Position numbers and translations under genes: made by a program
In this document: positions 18,661 through 27,819 of the stretch, piece after piece
Layout: each line of letters opens with the position of its first letter
Numbering within the stretch: the stretch's first letter is position 1
Assembly: GCF_001043055.1 (NCBI RefSeq)
Contig: NZ_JYLF01000004.1
Span: 434,001 to 498,000 of the forward strand
Source: Pseudomonas weihenstephanensis
Lineage (GTDB): Bacteria > Pseudomonadota > Gammaproteobacteria > Pseudomonadales > Pseudomonadaceae
Direction: 5' to 3'
DNA length: 64,000 nt
Notes under the pieces: model-generated
Database searches by the model: none
The model's input: the letters and a program-made list of their open reading frames with translations, nothing else
Told to the model about the DNA's origin: nothing

Positions 18661-19983
18661 ATGTCGCGCACCACAGCTCCGCTCTCCGACGCAGCTTGCC
18701 GCTTGGCAAAACCTACAGACCGCGCCTATAAGCTTTTCGACGGCGATGGCCTCTACCTCCTAGTCCAACCCAATGGCCGCAAAGGCTGGCGGCTCCGTTA
18801 CGTCAAACCTGACGGACGCGAAGGACTGACCTCGTTCGGTAACTACCCCGTCATTGGCCTCGCCGATGCGCGCCGCAAGCGCTTGGAAGTTAAGCGAATG
18901 CTGGCGGATGGCGTTGATCCTATAGAGACCAAGCACCAAGCCAAGGCGGAAGCCGTAATCAAAGGCAGAACCTTTGAAAGCGTTGCGCTCGACTGGCATA
19001 CGGAAATGTCGGCCAAGTGGGCACCAGGCCATTCCAAGACTGTGATGAGCCGCCTCAAAACCCACGTGTTCCCGCTGATCGGCGCCCGCGCCATTGTCGA
19101 CCTCGACACCCATGACCTCATGCAGCCCTTGGAAGCGATCAAGAAGCGCGGAACGATAGACGTAGCTTTAAGGGTACAAAACTACCTGCAGAGCATCATG
19201 CGCGAGGCAAAACGCCTCCGGCTTATCACCGCAAACCCTGCTTACGACCTCGAAGGCTTGATCAAAGCCCCGCGGGTGGTACATCGCCCGGCTCTACCCT
19301 TATCGCGACTGCCGGAACTACAGGAGCGGATCGACACCTATAAAGGCCGCGCACTTACCCGTCTGACGGTGATGCTATCGCTGCATGTGTTTGTACGATC
19401 CAGCGAGCTGCGTTTCGCACGCTGGAGCGAGTTCGACCTCAAGCGCGGCACCTGGGAGATACCGGACACTCGACCCGCGCTGGAAGGAGTACCCTTTTCC
19501 ACAAGGGGTACGAAGATGGCAGGGGATATCCATTTAGTACCCTTATCGCCGCAAGCAGTGGCGCTACTCGAAAAAATCCATGCACTCACAGGCAAATTCG
19601 CATTGGTCTTCGCAGGGGATGCCAAACCCTGGAAGCCCATGTCCGAAAATACGGTGAACAACGCGCTTCGGACGATGGGATACGACACCAAAACCGATAT
19701 CTGCGGGCATGGATTTCGTTCGATGGCCTGCAGCGCACTGATCGAGTCAGGATTGTGGTCGGAGACAGCCATTGAACGGCAGATGAGCCACAAGGAGCGC
19801 AACAACGTCCGCGCCGCTTACATCCACAAGGCCGAGTTCATCGAGGAGCGCAGGCTGATCATGAACTGGTGGAGCCGGTACCTGGAGGCCAACCGGCAGG
19901 AGCATGTCACTCCACACGAATTCGCGAACCAGACAGGAGCGAACGTCACTCGCCTAAAAGCAAAACGTGGCGCAATTGAGTAA
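18661..19983 (+). CDS. P4-type tyrosine integrase of the island
   Basis: 440 residues: an N-terminal arm-binding DUF4102 domain (about 8-90, YKLFDGDGLYLLVQPNGRKGWRLRY), a core-binding region, then the catalytic domain with Arg in VRSSELRFARW, the H-x-x-R box GHGFRSMA, His in MSHKERN and the nucleophile Tyr in VRAAYIHK. All catalytic residues are present. It lies 172 bases from tRNA-Thr, pointing away from it. Six copies of the 7-mer TACCCTT/AAGGGTA fall in its promoter and coding sequence, one directly abutting the start codon. Confidence 0.96.
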   Translation: MSRTTAPLSDAACRLAKPTDRAYKLFDGDGLYLLVQPNGRKGWRLRYVKPDGREGLTSFGNYPVIGLADARRKRLEVKRMLADGVDPIETKHQAKAEAVIKGRTFESVALDWHTEMSAKWAPGHSKTVMSRLKTHVFPLIGARAIVDLDTHDLMQPLEAIKKRGTIDVALRVQNYLQSIMREAKRLRLITANPAYDLEGLIKAPRVVHRPALPLSRLPELQERIDTYKGRALTRLTVMLSLHVFVRSSELRFARWSEFDLKRGTWEIPDTRPALEGVPFSTRGTKMAGDIHLVPLSPQAVALLEKIHALTGKFALVFAGDAKPWKPMSENTVNNALRTMGYDTKTDICGHGFRSMACSALIESGLWSETAIERQMSHKERNNVRAAYIHKAEFIEERRLIMNWWSRYLEANRQEHVTPHEFANQTGANVTRLKAKRGAIE

Positions 19984-20024
19984 GCACCCGGTCTTCATAT
20001 CTCAGCGATCAGCTTGTCCACGCG

Positions 20025-20069
20025 GGTCCATCCAAACAGGGCTGCAAAGCCGCCCTGCTTGGATGGACC
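20025..20069 (+). terminator. Long hairpin downstream of the integrase
   Basis: Arms GGTCCATCCAAACAGGGC and GCCCTGCTTGGATGGACC (20052-20069) pair over about 18 bases with one mismatch. The following tract is A-rich (CACTTAAAAATC) rather than T-rich, so it may be a recombination or structural element instead of a terminator. Confidence 0.5.
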
Positions 20070-20891
20070 TCACTTAAAAATCTAAAGCCCACACAACTGT
20101 CTGTGGAAAACCACTGATTTCCACCGGTGGATAATTTCATCCACAGCCGCAGAACTCCCGAAAATTGTAGTCTTGACCCGAATTATCCACAGGCGTAGAA
20201 AAGATCGGGCAAAGCGCTGTCGTCGACAGCAACCCAGGTAGCCCGAACCTTTAAGGCTACGCCACACCGTGGTGGTTCTCCCAAAAGTGCGATTAGCGTC
20301 CGGCGGCTCGCATGGTCACAGCAATGTGATGGATGCCTACTTTTAGCAACGTGCCCACTGCGGCAACTTATCCCTTTTCATAGCTGCCCTGCAGCAACCT
20401 ATCCGCTTGGCCATTTCCTTGCGCCAACCTGCGCCCGTCTCTTTCTTCTGGAAAGAGACGGGCGCTCCTACCGCTGCTGCAGCCCAGCTCGTACAAGGCT
20501 TTGCGGCATCCCACCTCGTGACAATCGGCGTGACAAACACCGAAGTCACCAGCAACAGCGATGCAGATGATGGTGCCGCAGCCCACGGAATGGACTGCAC
20601 CTGACTGACAGTCAGGCATGCCCCGGTCATCGCTTCACTGCCTTCACCTGACTCGGATCTCGCGGCGCTGGTCTCGTCAGCCAGTACAGCCTCCACCCGC
20701 CCACTTCTTCGGAAGTGCTCAGGAGGTCAGATCATGAGATGCCCAAGCTCCCGGTCGTAAGGAGCCGCCAGTCCCGCGTTAGTGGACAACCCTCACAGGT
20801 CGCAGGGGCCTTGATCCCTGATAACACTCAACATTCTTGGCGGGATGACGTGGGGAAGGTTTTAAGAGTTGGCTTCGAGAGGAGTTTGATC
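20070..20891. other. Gene-poor island segment with dyads and a DnaA-box match
   Basis: About 820 bases without a convincing gene. It holds CTGTGGA/TCCACAG dyad arms (20101-20107, 20140-20146) flanking the palindrome CCACCGGTGG, a perfect TTATCCACA (20183-20191), and the palindrome GCTGTCG-T-CGACAGC (20216-20230). A 117-codon minus-strand ORF (20343-20696) rich in Ala and Ser has no feature I can support. Confidence 0.4.
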
Positions 20892-21872
20892 ATGGCACTG
20901 GTGGGTAGACGGGACGGGCGCAATTTTGGCTATGGCCGGCAATTGAGTTATGCCGGGCCGCAGGCGTTAAAAGACATGTTCGGCGGAGGGCATTACGGGA
21001 CCGTCAAAGCGCACAGTGATCGTTGGCAGGCATTCGTGCGCTGGTGCCGCTCAGACGATGGACCAGGACTCAACGATGCACGGCAGATAGATCGCCAGAT
21101 CTTGTCGGATTACGCGGCGCATCTGCGTCACTTAGTCGAGCACGGCGACATCGCTATCGTCACCGCACAAAATCGATTATCCAGCGTCAACCGGACCATG
21201 GCTGCGCTTCGCGGTGATCAGTATGTGAAGGTCGTGAGTCCGAGCAAGGCGTTGGGAATGCGGCGCACCAGTGTTCGTCAATCGGTGCCGCAAGGCCAAG
21301 ATCGCGAACATGTGAAACGGATCGTCGACGTACTCTGCGAACACCAAATGCAACGCGCTGCCGCCATTGTGTACTTGGCGCGAGCCGCCGGAATGCGCTT
21401 GCGCGAGGCCATTTTGGCCGACCTTCCTCGACTGCAACGGGAAGCCGAGCAACTCGGGAGGATCAACATCCAGGACGGCAGCAAAGGTGGCCGCTCGGGA
21501 GCCTCGGCCCCTCGATGGATAACGGTGGATGAGCGCATCCGCGACGCACTGGCATTCGCCCTTCAAGTCTCGCCTGATGATAGCCGCAACCTGCTTGCAG
21601 CAAATGAACGCTACCTCGATTTCCAACAGGTAATCGTTCGCCCTGCACGGGAGATTCTCCATACGCACAACCTCAAGGGCTTCCACGAAATGCGGGCGAC
21701 CTATGCGTGCGAACGCTATGAGCAAATCACCCAGCATCCTGCGCCCATCAATGGTGGCAATTGCTACCAACTCGATCATCACCTCGATCAGGAGGCCCGA
21801 GCACAAATCAGCTATGAGCTGGGACACGGTCGTATCGACGTGGTGTCGGCTTACATTGGTGGTCGAGCATGA
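20892..21872 (+). CDS. Second tyrosine recombinase (Integrase_1-like)
   Basis: 326 residues from ATG 20892, chosen for the GAGAGGAG site 8 bases upstream and the start MALVGRRDGRNFGYGRQ; the frame is open further upstream. Catalytic residues: Arg in RAAGMRLREAIL, H-x-x-R in FHEMRATYA, His in ELGHGRID and Tyr in VVSAYIGG. It is a different subfamily from the P4-type integrase. Its stop overlaps the next small gene (ATGA), so it travels as a two-gene unit. It may excise or move the island, or mark an older nested element. Confidence 0.88.
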   Translation: MALVGRRDGRNFGYGRQLSYAGPQALKDMFGGGHYGTVKAHSDRWQAFVRWCRSDDGPGLNDARQIDRQILSDYAAHLRHLVEHGDIAIVTAQNRLSSVNRTMAALRGDQYVKVVSPSKALGMRRTSVRQSVPQGQDREHVKRIVDVLCEHQMQRAAAIVYLARAAGMRLREAILADLPRLQREAEQLGRINIQDGSKGGRSGASAPRWITVDERIRDALAFALQVSPDDSRNLLAANERYLDFQQVIVRPAREILHTHNLKGFHEMRATYACERYEQITQHPAPINGGNCYQLDHHLDQEARAQISYELGHGRIDVVSAYIGGRA

Positions 21873-22153
21873 GTAAGGCATTCGATATGGAGCTGTTCCT
21901 GACCGGCGTCCTGACTGGATCTCATACCACACGCCAACGCCACCTGCGTCAGGCGAAAGCTATCCAAACAGCAATAGCTGATCACTGGCAACGCGACAAT
22001 CCTTGGACTTGGCAGAAAAAGCATCTCACATGGTTCCTAAATCACCACGTGAACCTGCATGCCGAATCGACGCGCTATTACTATCTGCTGACTATGCATT
22101 TGGTCGTCCTTCGCTTAGGAAAGACCTGGCAGTTCACCATTAGGCAAAGGTGA
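21869..22153 (+). CDS. Small protein coupled to the second recombinase
   Basis: 94 residues, translationally coupled to the recombinase (ATGA at 21869-21872). It is basic and His/Trp-rich (HWQRDNPWTWQKKHLTWFLNHH), with a region resembling the SAM-like core-binding N-terminal fold of recombinases (STRYYYLLTMHLVVLRLGKTW). It could be a DNA-binding accessory or directionality factor. I do not recognise a named family. Confidence 0.65.
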   Translation: MSKAFDMELFLTGVLTGSHTTRQRHLRQAKAIQTAIADHWQRDNPWTWQKKHLTWFLNHHVNLHAESTRYYYLLTMHLVVLRLGKTWQFTIRQR

Positions 22154-22342
22154 ACTACCGGCCAAGAGCAGTCGCTGGACAATGTTGTGGCTCAACAGTA
22201 GCCTAGCCTACCGTCATAGATGAATACGATTCTTATGCCTAAGGATCATAGATACTACTTAAAAACTAAAATTAGATGCCATTGAAAATTGAACATTCCG
22301 ACTACACCTAAGCGCATATTTCCAATGTCTCAGGGTTATAGC

Positions 22343-24511
22343 CTATGAATCATTAACTGTCGCCTCTACAGATATCGATCTAACAACTGCGAAACTAGGC
22401 AATGCCTTTCTCGTAATACGTCCTGCGAGCTCACGTGAGCGAGTCGGCCAAGTATTTACATGTAACGTCATGGGAAGATGCGGAATAGGCGTAGGATCCC
22501 AGTTACCTCGCCGGTGAACCAGTCGATCATCCACGAACCACCTTATTTCAGTAGAGTCCCATTCAATTGCATACCTGTGAATAGCGTCTGCAGCATCGAA
22601 ACCAAGAGCAATGCTGCTGGGAGCCCCCCTATATCCGTAGTCGAACTTCGCTCCGTCCCCTCCTGGGTTGTAAAAAACGTTAACTAAGAGATGGTCCGAC
22701 CGATTCCCTACTATCTCGATATCAATCTCCTGTCGAGGCGAATCACGGTGCAAGAAAAAACCAGTAACCAAACCAGGAACTCTGGTTGCTTGCATTGCAA
22801 CCTCAAACCGTCCAAAAAGAAACCTTTGACAGCTTGAAATAGCTGCCGCGCTGAAGCTTCGAACGCCGAGCGATTCCTCTTTAACCGTTAAGCTGATACC
22901 AATACCGGTTTGTAAATTTATATTCGCAGGGCGAAACAACCCCAAATTTCCAGAAAAAGTATCGTCTCGAAGCATCCAGCGCTCTATATCAATGTTCTCT
23001 AATGAATCATTGAACCTCACGTGTAAATCTGGGTTTTGTTCCGGCGGCAAGACTGATCTCGATAGAATTCCCGCCCAATCGAACCTTGGATCAACTACCC
23101 AAGGAGAAGAGTCACGCTGAAGATTTTTTCCTTTTTTAAACGGTTTTGGTTCTGAATTATGGTGTAAAAGCTCTTGTTGCCCAAGATCTTTGATCTCGGG
23201 ATACGGGCATATTGGCGGCGCACACATCAGGTGCTCGCAAATGACTCGCCATTTTCGTTCTTCACCGGTATTTAATATGACTATATCTGAGCCTTTGAGG
23301 CTTTTTTGCACCGCGCGGATATCGGTATTGATCTGGGTAAATGCGTTCGTAGTAACGATAAATTTGGCCTTCGGGTATATAGCTCTCAGTGTAGCTATAT
23401 GCTCAATCAAGCCACCAACGTTAACGTAAGCATTGAAAACGCGATTTTCGGCTCCAGACAGTAAACTCTCGAGTTCACCACTTGGCAACTGATCAAGATC
23501 GCTGCAGCAGCGATATCCAAGCATAGATAGCGCCATGCCGAGCGATGAGGCTCCCGACCCAACTGAACAAAAAGCAAAGACTGGATATTTTCTTGGTCGA
23601 TCTTTGAACAGTGCAGCACCTTCACAATCTATAACCCCTATTTTAGTCAAAGATGGAAGAATAGAGTAGGAGTTGGTTGAGTTTAGGTCGCGTCGTTGGC
23701 TAATTATAGATCGACGAATCGCCCTTACATCAAGGCTACTAAACTGGTGATTTATCCAAAGGTCGATTGGGCCGCGACATGGTAGAAGCTCAAGTAGTTT
23801 TCGCGCGCCTTTACGCGAAAGCACGTATCCCGAAAAGTACCAGAGCCCACGCTCTGGTCGGAACACGCTATCAGAAATAAAGTGTTTTCGAGCACCGTGC
23901 TTCACTTCTTTGTACGACAAGTAGAGCATATCAAATTTAGGATCCCCTTGGTCAGCAGCCTCCATTTCATGCCACGCTGTATCTAGAAGACCACTGAAGC
24001 CGCGCTCGATCAAAATATCGTCCTCTAGGACGAGCGCATACGAATGAGGGCCTTCAGCAATACGCTTCCAGGTGTCAATATGCGATTGGGCGACCGCTAT
24101 CTCAGCGGGGCTCATTCGAATAGGTCGATCAAGCTCAAATTCATCGGGTAGAGCATTCGGTTGAGGTTCTACAAATAACTGATCGCCTAGGGTATAGAAC
24201 GGGTATACCTTAGCGTCGGAAGGAGTAACCTCTGAATATATCCTTGCGTCCACAGCGGAACATCTTGTTGTTTGCTTCGCGATTTCTACGCCGGAAGCAT
24301 CTATTACATGATTTAGCTCGCGAGTGACGTCGGTCCACCGCACCGATTCTCTATCTAGATTTATGACATAGACTTGCCCAATGCGACCTCTATCTACGAA
24401 ATGTGATGAAGTGAATGTATGGGAACGCTGCCGCGGCATAAGAAAACGACTGCGCAGATAGGCGGCATAGAAGAAACTTGTTAAAGCACGAAGAGGTTTG
24501 ACTAGGTTCAT
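22343..24511 (-). CDS. GT25 - sulfotransferase-like - GH16 three-domain fusion protein
   Basis: 722 residues. Residues about 45-275 look like a GT25 LPS-type glycosyltransferase: VYVINLDRESVRW, MSPAEIAVAQSHIDTW and acidic VLEDDI (Glu163-Asp165). Residues about 308-450 resemble a PAPS sulfotransferase: P-loop-like SVGSGASSLGMALSMLGY, LRAIYPKAKFIVTTN, WRVICEHL with PYPEI; the usual Lys/Arg of the P-loop and the PAPS-binding Arg after the strand are not seen, so it may be inactive. Residues about 500-715 look like GH16 with catalytic EIDIE (595-599) and WDSTEIRWFVDD. No signal peptide is evident. It is AT-rich and coupled by ATGA to the GT32-like gene. Probably builds or trims a surface glycan. 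Confidence 0.75.
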   Translation of the reverse strand: MNLVKPLRALTSFFYAAYLRSRFLMPRQRSHTFTSSHFVDRGRIGQVYVINLDRESVRWTDVTRELNHVIDASGVEIAKQTTRCSAVDARIYSEVTPSDAKVYPFYTLGDQLFVEPQPNALPDEFELDRPIRMSPAEIAVAQSHIDTWKRIAEGPHSYALVLEDDILIERGFSGLLDTAWHEMEAADQGDPKFDMLYLSYKEVKHGARKHFISDSVFRPERGLWYFSGYVLSRKGARKLLELLPCRGPIDLWINHQFSSLDVRAIRRSIISQRRDLNSTNSYSILPSLTKIGVIDCEGAALFKDRPRKYPVFAFCSVGSGASSLGMALSMLGYRCCSDLDQLPSGELESLLSGAENRVFNAYVNVGGLIEHIATLRAIYPKAKFIVTTNAFTQINTDIRAVQKSLKGSDIVILNTGEERKWRVICEHLMCAPPICPYPEIKDLGQQELLHHNSEPKPFKKGKNLQRDSSPWVVDPRFDWAGILSRSVLPPEQNPDLHVRFNDSLENIDIERWMLRDDTFSGNLGLFRPANINLQTGIGISLTVKEESLGVRSFSAAAISSCQRFLFGRFEVAMQATRVPGLVTGFFLHRDSPRQEIDIEIVGNRSDHLLVNVFYNPGGDGAKFDYGYRGAPSSIALGFDAADAIHRYAIEWDSTEIRWFVDDRLVHRRGNWDPTPIPHLPMTLHVNTWPTRSRELAGRITRKALPSFAVVRSISVEATVNDS

Positions 24512-25356
24512 TCTGATTCTCGCCCTTCATTTTTGAGTTGTTTTTGATTTGATAGCCTCCAGTTTCTCGAATCATGCCTGTAACTAAGATCCCATTTCGT
24601 AGTCGCGATATTTTCCCAGTCTGAAAGAACATGTAAAATCGATTTGAGTTGAACATAGTTTATATCCAACTCAAAGATAGATTTCGTAAGATTTCCTGGC
24701 CCGGTCGTTGACTGAATTTCAGGAAGCACCTCGCCACTTGAATACTCCAAAAACAAGGTTGCCTGCGTTAGTGCTTTATCAATTATAGGATGGCGCGCAG
24801 GGGCGATTATAGGGTTATTATTGAAGTAGAAGATCCACTTAGGAGAGTGAGCTCCTAACGTGGTAAATATTGAAGGCTTTACCATTAGCCCCGTGGCTAT
24901 GTCATAGCACAGAGGTTGAATTTTTAGCCGCCCATCCATAAATAGATGATCGATTTCTATTTCGCGGTAAACATCGTCCGCATCGACATAGAAACCACCA
25001 TTTATGTATATGTAGCAGAGCCTGAAATAGTCTGACTGCATAGCTGGGTGATAGCACTTATCGAACGCTCTACTGTGACGTTCCCCTAGTTTGTTACTAA
25101 TAAATAATTTGGCTTCTTCTTGATTGAAAAGAAGATGTTTATATCCCCGCACCTCTAGAGCCTTCCAAGTTCCTATGCAGTCCTCTACGTCCGTTGGAAG
25201 TTGGTAGCTATTATCCCAGAACTGGACGATTGTTTTTGGAATTCCGTTGGGGTGTCCAACTAGCGGCGTCTCTTTCCCGGTAGAACTTTGAACCAATCTC
25301 TTAACAAACCTAGACCGTCTTTTATGATCCTCCGGAGTATCTTCCTTTGGCTCCAT
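24508..25356 (-). CDS. GT32-like glycosyltransferase (DXD sugar-binding)
   Basis: 282 residues. It opens GIPKTIVQFWDNS, as GT32/Gly_transf_sug enzymes do, and carries the donor-binding segment MQSDYFRLCYIYINGGFYVDADD with the DXD at residues 125-127. A retaining glycosyltransferase using a nucleotide sugar is expected; acceptor unknown. It is first in a two-gene unit with the GT25-GH16 fusion, with a four-base overlap. Base composition is AT-rich, unlike the core genome, pointing to transfer. Confidence 0.82.
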   Translation of the reverse strand: MEPKEDTPEDHKRRSRFVKRLVQSSTGKETPLVGHPNGIPKTIVQFWDNSYQLPTDVEDCIGTWKALEVRGYKHLLFNQEEAKLFISNKLGERHSRAFDKCYHPAMQSDYFRLCYIYINGGFYVDADDVYREIEIDHLFMDGRLKIQPLCYDIATGLMVKPSIFTTLGAHSPKWIFYFNNNPIIAPARHPIIDKALTQATLFLEYSSGEVLPEIQSTTGPGNLTKSIFELDINYVQLKSILHVLSDWENIATTKWDLSYRHDSRNWRLSNQKQLKNEGRESE

Positions 25357-25491
25357 GATGACTGATTCCTCCTGGATAACGTGCTGGTACTATTATTGCT
25401 AGCCCGTGAATGATATTAGTTCGTCTAGAAAAATCGCAACATGGAATTAAGCAATGCACCTCAAAGGCAGACCTTTAAGGCACATTTCTCG

Positions 25492-27819
25492 TTATGCTGA
25501 CAGATTTTGCGGCAGCATCCCAATAGATGCCTGGGTCAACCCAGCGCGCTTGAACTTATATCGCATATATGTCGACACTTCCATTTCATGACTCGACAAC
25601 AATATCTGACGATCTGAAAGTTCCACCCTTAATAAATCACTTAGAGAAGCAATGTTAATCTCATCCATTGACTGCACCGGGTCATCAATCAGGATGAACG
25701 GATTCAGCGCGTACACTCTATTCAACGTTAGAAAAAAGGCCAAGCCTAAAGAAGCTATTTGCCCACTGCTCATAGATAGAATCGCATCGTGATCCGACTT
25801 TTCTGCAGTATTGAACTTTAATATATCTCCTTTACCGCTCATAATAAACAGCCCCAAACCACGCTGATAATTCTGTATAAGCCTCCCACTATAAACATGA
25901 AACAGCAATTCTATATCAGCAATAGTTTTCTTCGCGTACTGCTTTGCAGTTTTATCCAACTCTTTCCTGAGCTTAACAATTTTGGCTTTTATTTTTTCAC
26001 CAGCAGCGATTTTAATAGTCAGCTTATCAAGCTCTGTCGCCGTAGTTTTGTATTCTTCGCTTTTAAACTTTGAATAAGCGACCCTGAGATAAGATTCCTT
26101 ACTCTCAAAATCCGAGACACTTAGCAAGGTTATATCTGACGCATTTAAGAAAGCCACCTCTAAAATAGACGACCAATTCAAAGGTAGAACGTCACTTTCT
26201 GGCTGTTTAACCGCCGCGATCATGTCCTTAGTTTCGTTGTATCTCAAAAGTAAAGTAGCTTCATCAGCCGTAAACTTAAGCTCTGGCAATACACCATAAC
26301 CTGCCAACTGCGAAGCCACTTCACTGATGATGGAAAACTTAGCCTGCACAGCTGTAAGGGCCTTAAAAAGACCACCATCAAAATCCTTTAAAATTAGATC
26401 ACGTCGCTGCGTGAATGCTGTTATCTGAAAATTGAGAGAGTCCTGTAATGACTTGATTGTTTCCTCTAATTTCTTTGCTGACACATCTATTTCTGCTCTG
26501 ATTCTTTCCGCGTTACTTTTAGCGGCATCCTCTAGTGCGGAGTAGGTCTCCCATGAAAGCCCACAGAATGGACAGTCGGACATATCCAAGCTATCGCATT
26601 CTTTGTGTCGCTGTAACAGTTCCGCATGAGCATTTAGCAAATTAACAAGCTTAGTGTTTTTTTCCGAACTATCAGTCTGAATTACATCCCGCGCCTCAAT
26701 AAGAATTTTAATGCCGACTACATCCACAGTATTCTTGAGACTCTCCAGATCTGTTTCTTTTATCTCTGAAGCTGGCTTTTTGAATATCAAAACATCATGA
26801 TCTAAGCCAATTACTGATGAATCCTTAACCTTCAGCTCTTCGTATCCAGCTATTCCGCCCCCTAACTGGAGAGCTAATTTTATTTCTGTTTCTTTTTTTA
26901 AAAACTCATCAATTTTTCTGTTTGCCTCTCTAATCAAAACCTCATCAAAATTTTGATAAACTCTAAACATATCCCGTAAGTCACGTATTAGTGTTTCAAT
27001 ATCAATATCATTTGCAGCTGATAGCGGCTGCTCAACATCCCAACTGGGTGGTGGGAGTGCAGTGCTTAAACGTTTAAAGTCAACTGTATTTTCAGTATCT
27101 TGAAATTGACCACTAAGCTGCTTAACTTTTTCAACCAGTTCCGCCTTAAGATCAGTATGCTCTTTTCCAGTATAAGATAGCGTAATAATCTTTTCCAACT
27201 CAGCACAATAAGCTATTTGACTTGTTAGCTTATCGGTATTGATTAAATGTTCAATCCCCCGTTTCCTTTCAGTCGCATCAGTAGAGTAAAGATATCTGTT
27301 CTGTCCCTGCTCAAGGTAGTTCAACAGAGAGAAATTTTTTAGGAAATTATCACCAAGTACATCTTCTAATGCTTGAGAATCAAGACTCTTACCAAACTCA
27401 TTGGAGTCGAGACTATTTATTTCGTAAAGCTTAAAAATAGAAAAATTATCAGGTGCATTATTATCTGGATTCGATAAGTCGGCCACGCTAGCAACACGAG
27501 CCAGAAAAATTGACTCTCCCGAGTCTTGATTTATAAGCTCCGCTCTAATCGCGATATCACCTTCTTTTTTTCTGTTCCAGTATATATTTTCTTCAAACTG
27601 TCTTTTGCGGGATCTTTTTGCCACTGTTGCTTCATTTGTATTTATAATTCGCTGTATGATGCCAGTAAACAAAAGCTCCAAAGCATCAAATATGCTAGTT
27701 TTTCCAAAACCATTAGGACCATCCAAGGTGATCATGGAGGCAGTTCGAAAATCGATCGATGTATTTTCGAATGGTTTGAAGTTTTCAATCTTAAGACTGG
27801 ATATTTTCCACTTCTTCAT
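25492..27819 (-). CDS. Rad50/SMC-like ABC ATPase of an ABC-three-component / Lamassu-type system
   Basis: 775 residues. Walker A DGPNGFGKTS (33-42), a long coiled-coil arm with a zinc-hook motif CPFCG (about residue 415), signature SMSSGQ (about 683), Walker B FILIDDP (about 708) and H-loop SSHE (about 740). This is the SMC/Rad50 type of DNA-binding ATPase rather than a transporter. Its gene overlaps the middle component by 29 bases and is third in a three-gene operon. By analogy with ABC-3C and Lamassu (LmuB) it should sense foreign or damaged DNA and license the effector. Confidence 0.85.
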   Translation of the reverse strand: MKKWKISSLKIENFKPFENTSIDFRTASMITLDGPNGFGKTSIFDALELLFTGIIQRIINTNEATVAKRSRKRQFEENIYWNRKKEGDIAIRAELINQDSGESIFLARVASVADLSNPDNNAPDNFSIFKLYEINSLDSNEFGKSLDSQALEDVLGDNFLKNFSLLNYLEQGQNRYLYSTDATERKRGIEHLINTDKLTSQIAYCAELEKIITLSYTGKEHTDLKAELVEKVKQLSGQFQDTENTVDFKRLSTALPPPSWDVEQPLSAANDIDIETLIRDLRDMFRVYQNFDEVLIREANRKIDEFLKKETEIKLALQLGGGIAGYEELKVKDSSVIGLDHDVLIFKKPASEIKETDLESLKNTVDVVGIKILIEARDVIQTDSSEKNTKLVNLLNAHAELLQRHKECDSLDMSDCPFCGLSWETYSALEDAAKSNAERIRAEIDVSAKKLEETIKSLQDSLNFQITAFTQRRDLILKDFDGGLFKALTAVQAKFSIISEVASQLAGYGVLPELKFTADEATLLLRYNETKDMIAAVKQPESDVLPLNWSSILEVAFLNASDITLLSVSDFESKESYLRVAYSKFKSEEYKTTATELDKLTIKIAAGEKIKAKIVKLRKELDKTAKQYAKKTIADIELLFHVYSGRLIQNYQRGLGLFIMSGKGDILKFNTAEKSDHDAILSMSSGQIASLGLAFFLTLNRVYALNPFILIDDPVQSMDEINIASLSDLLRVELSDRQILLSSHEMEVSTYMRYKFKRAGLTQASIGMLPQNLSA

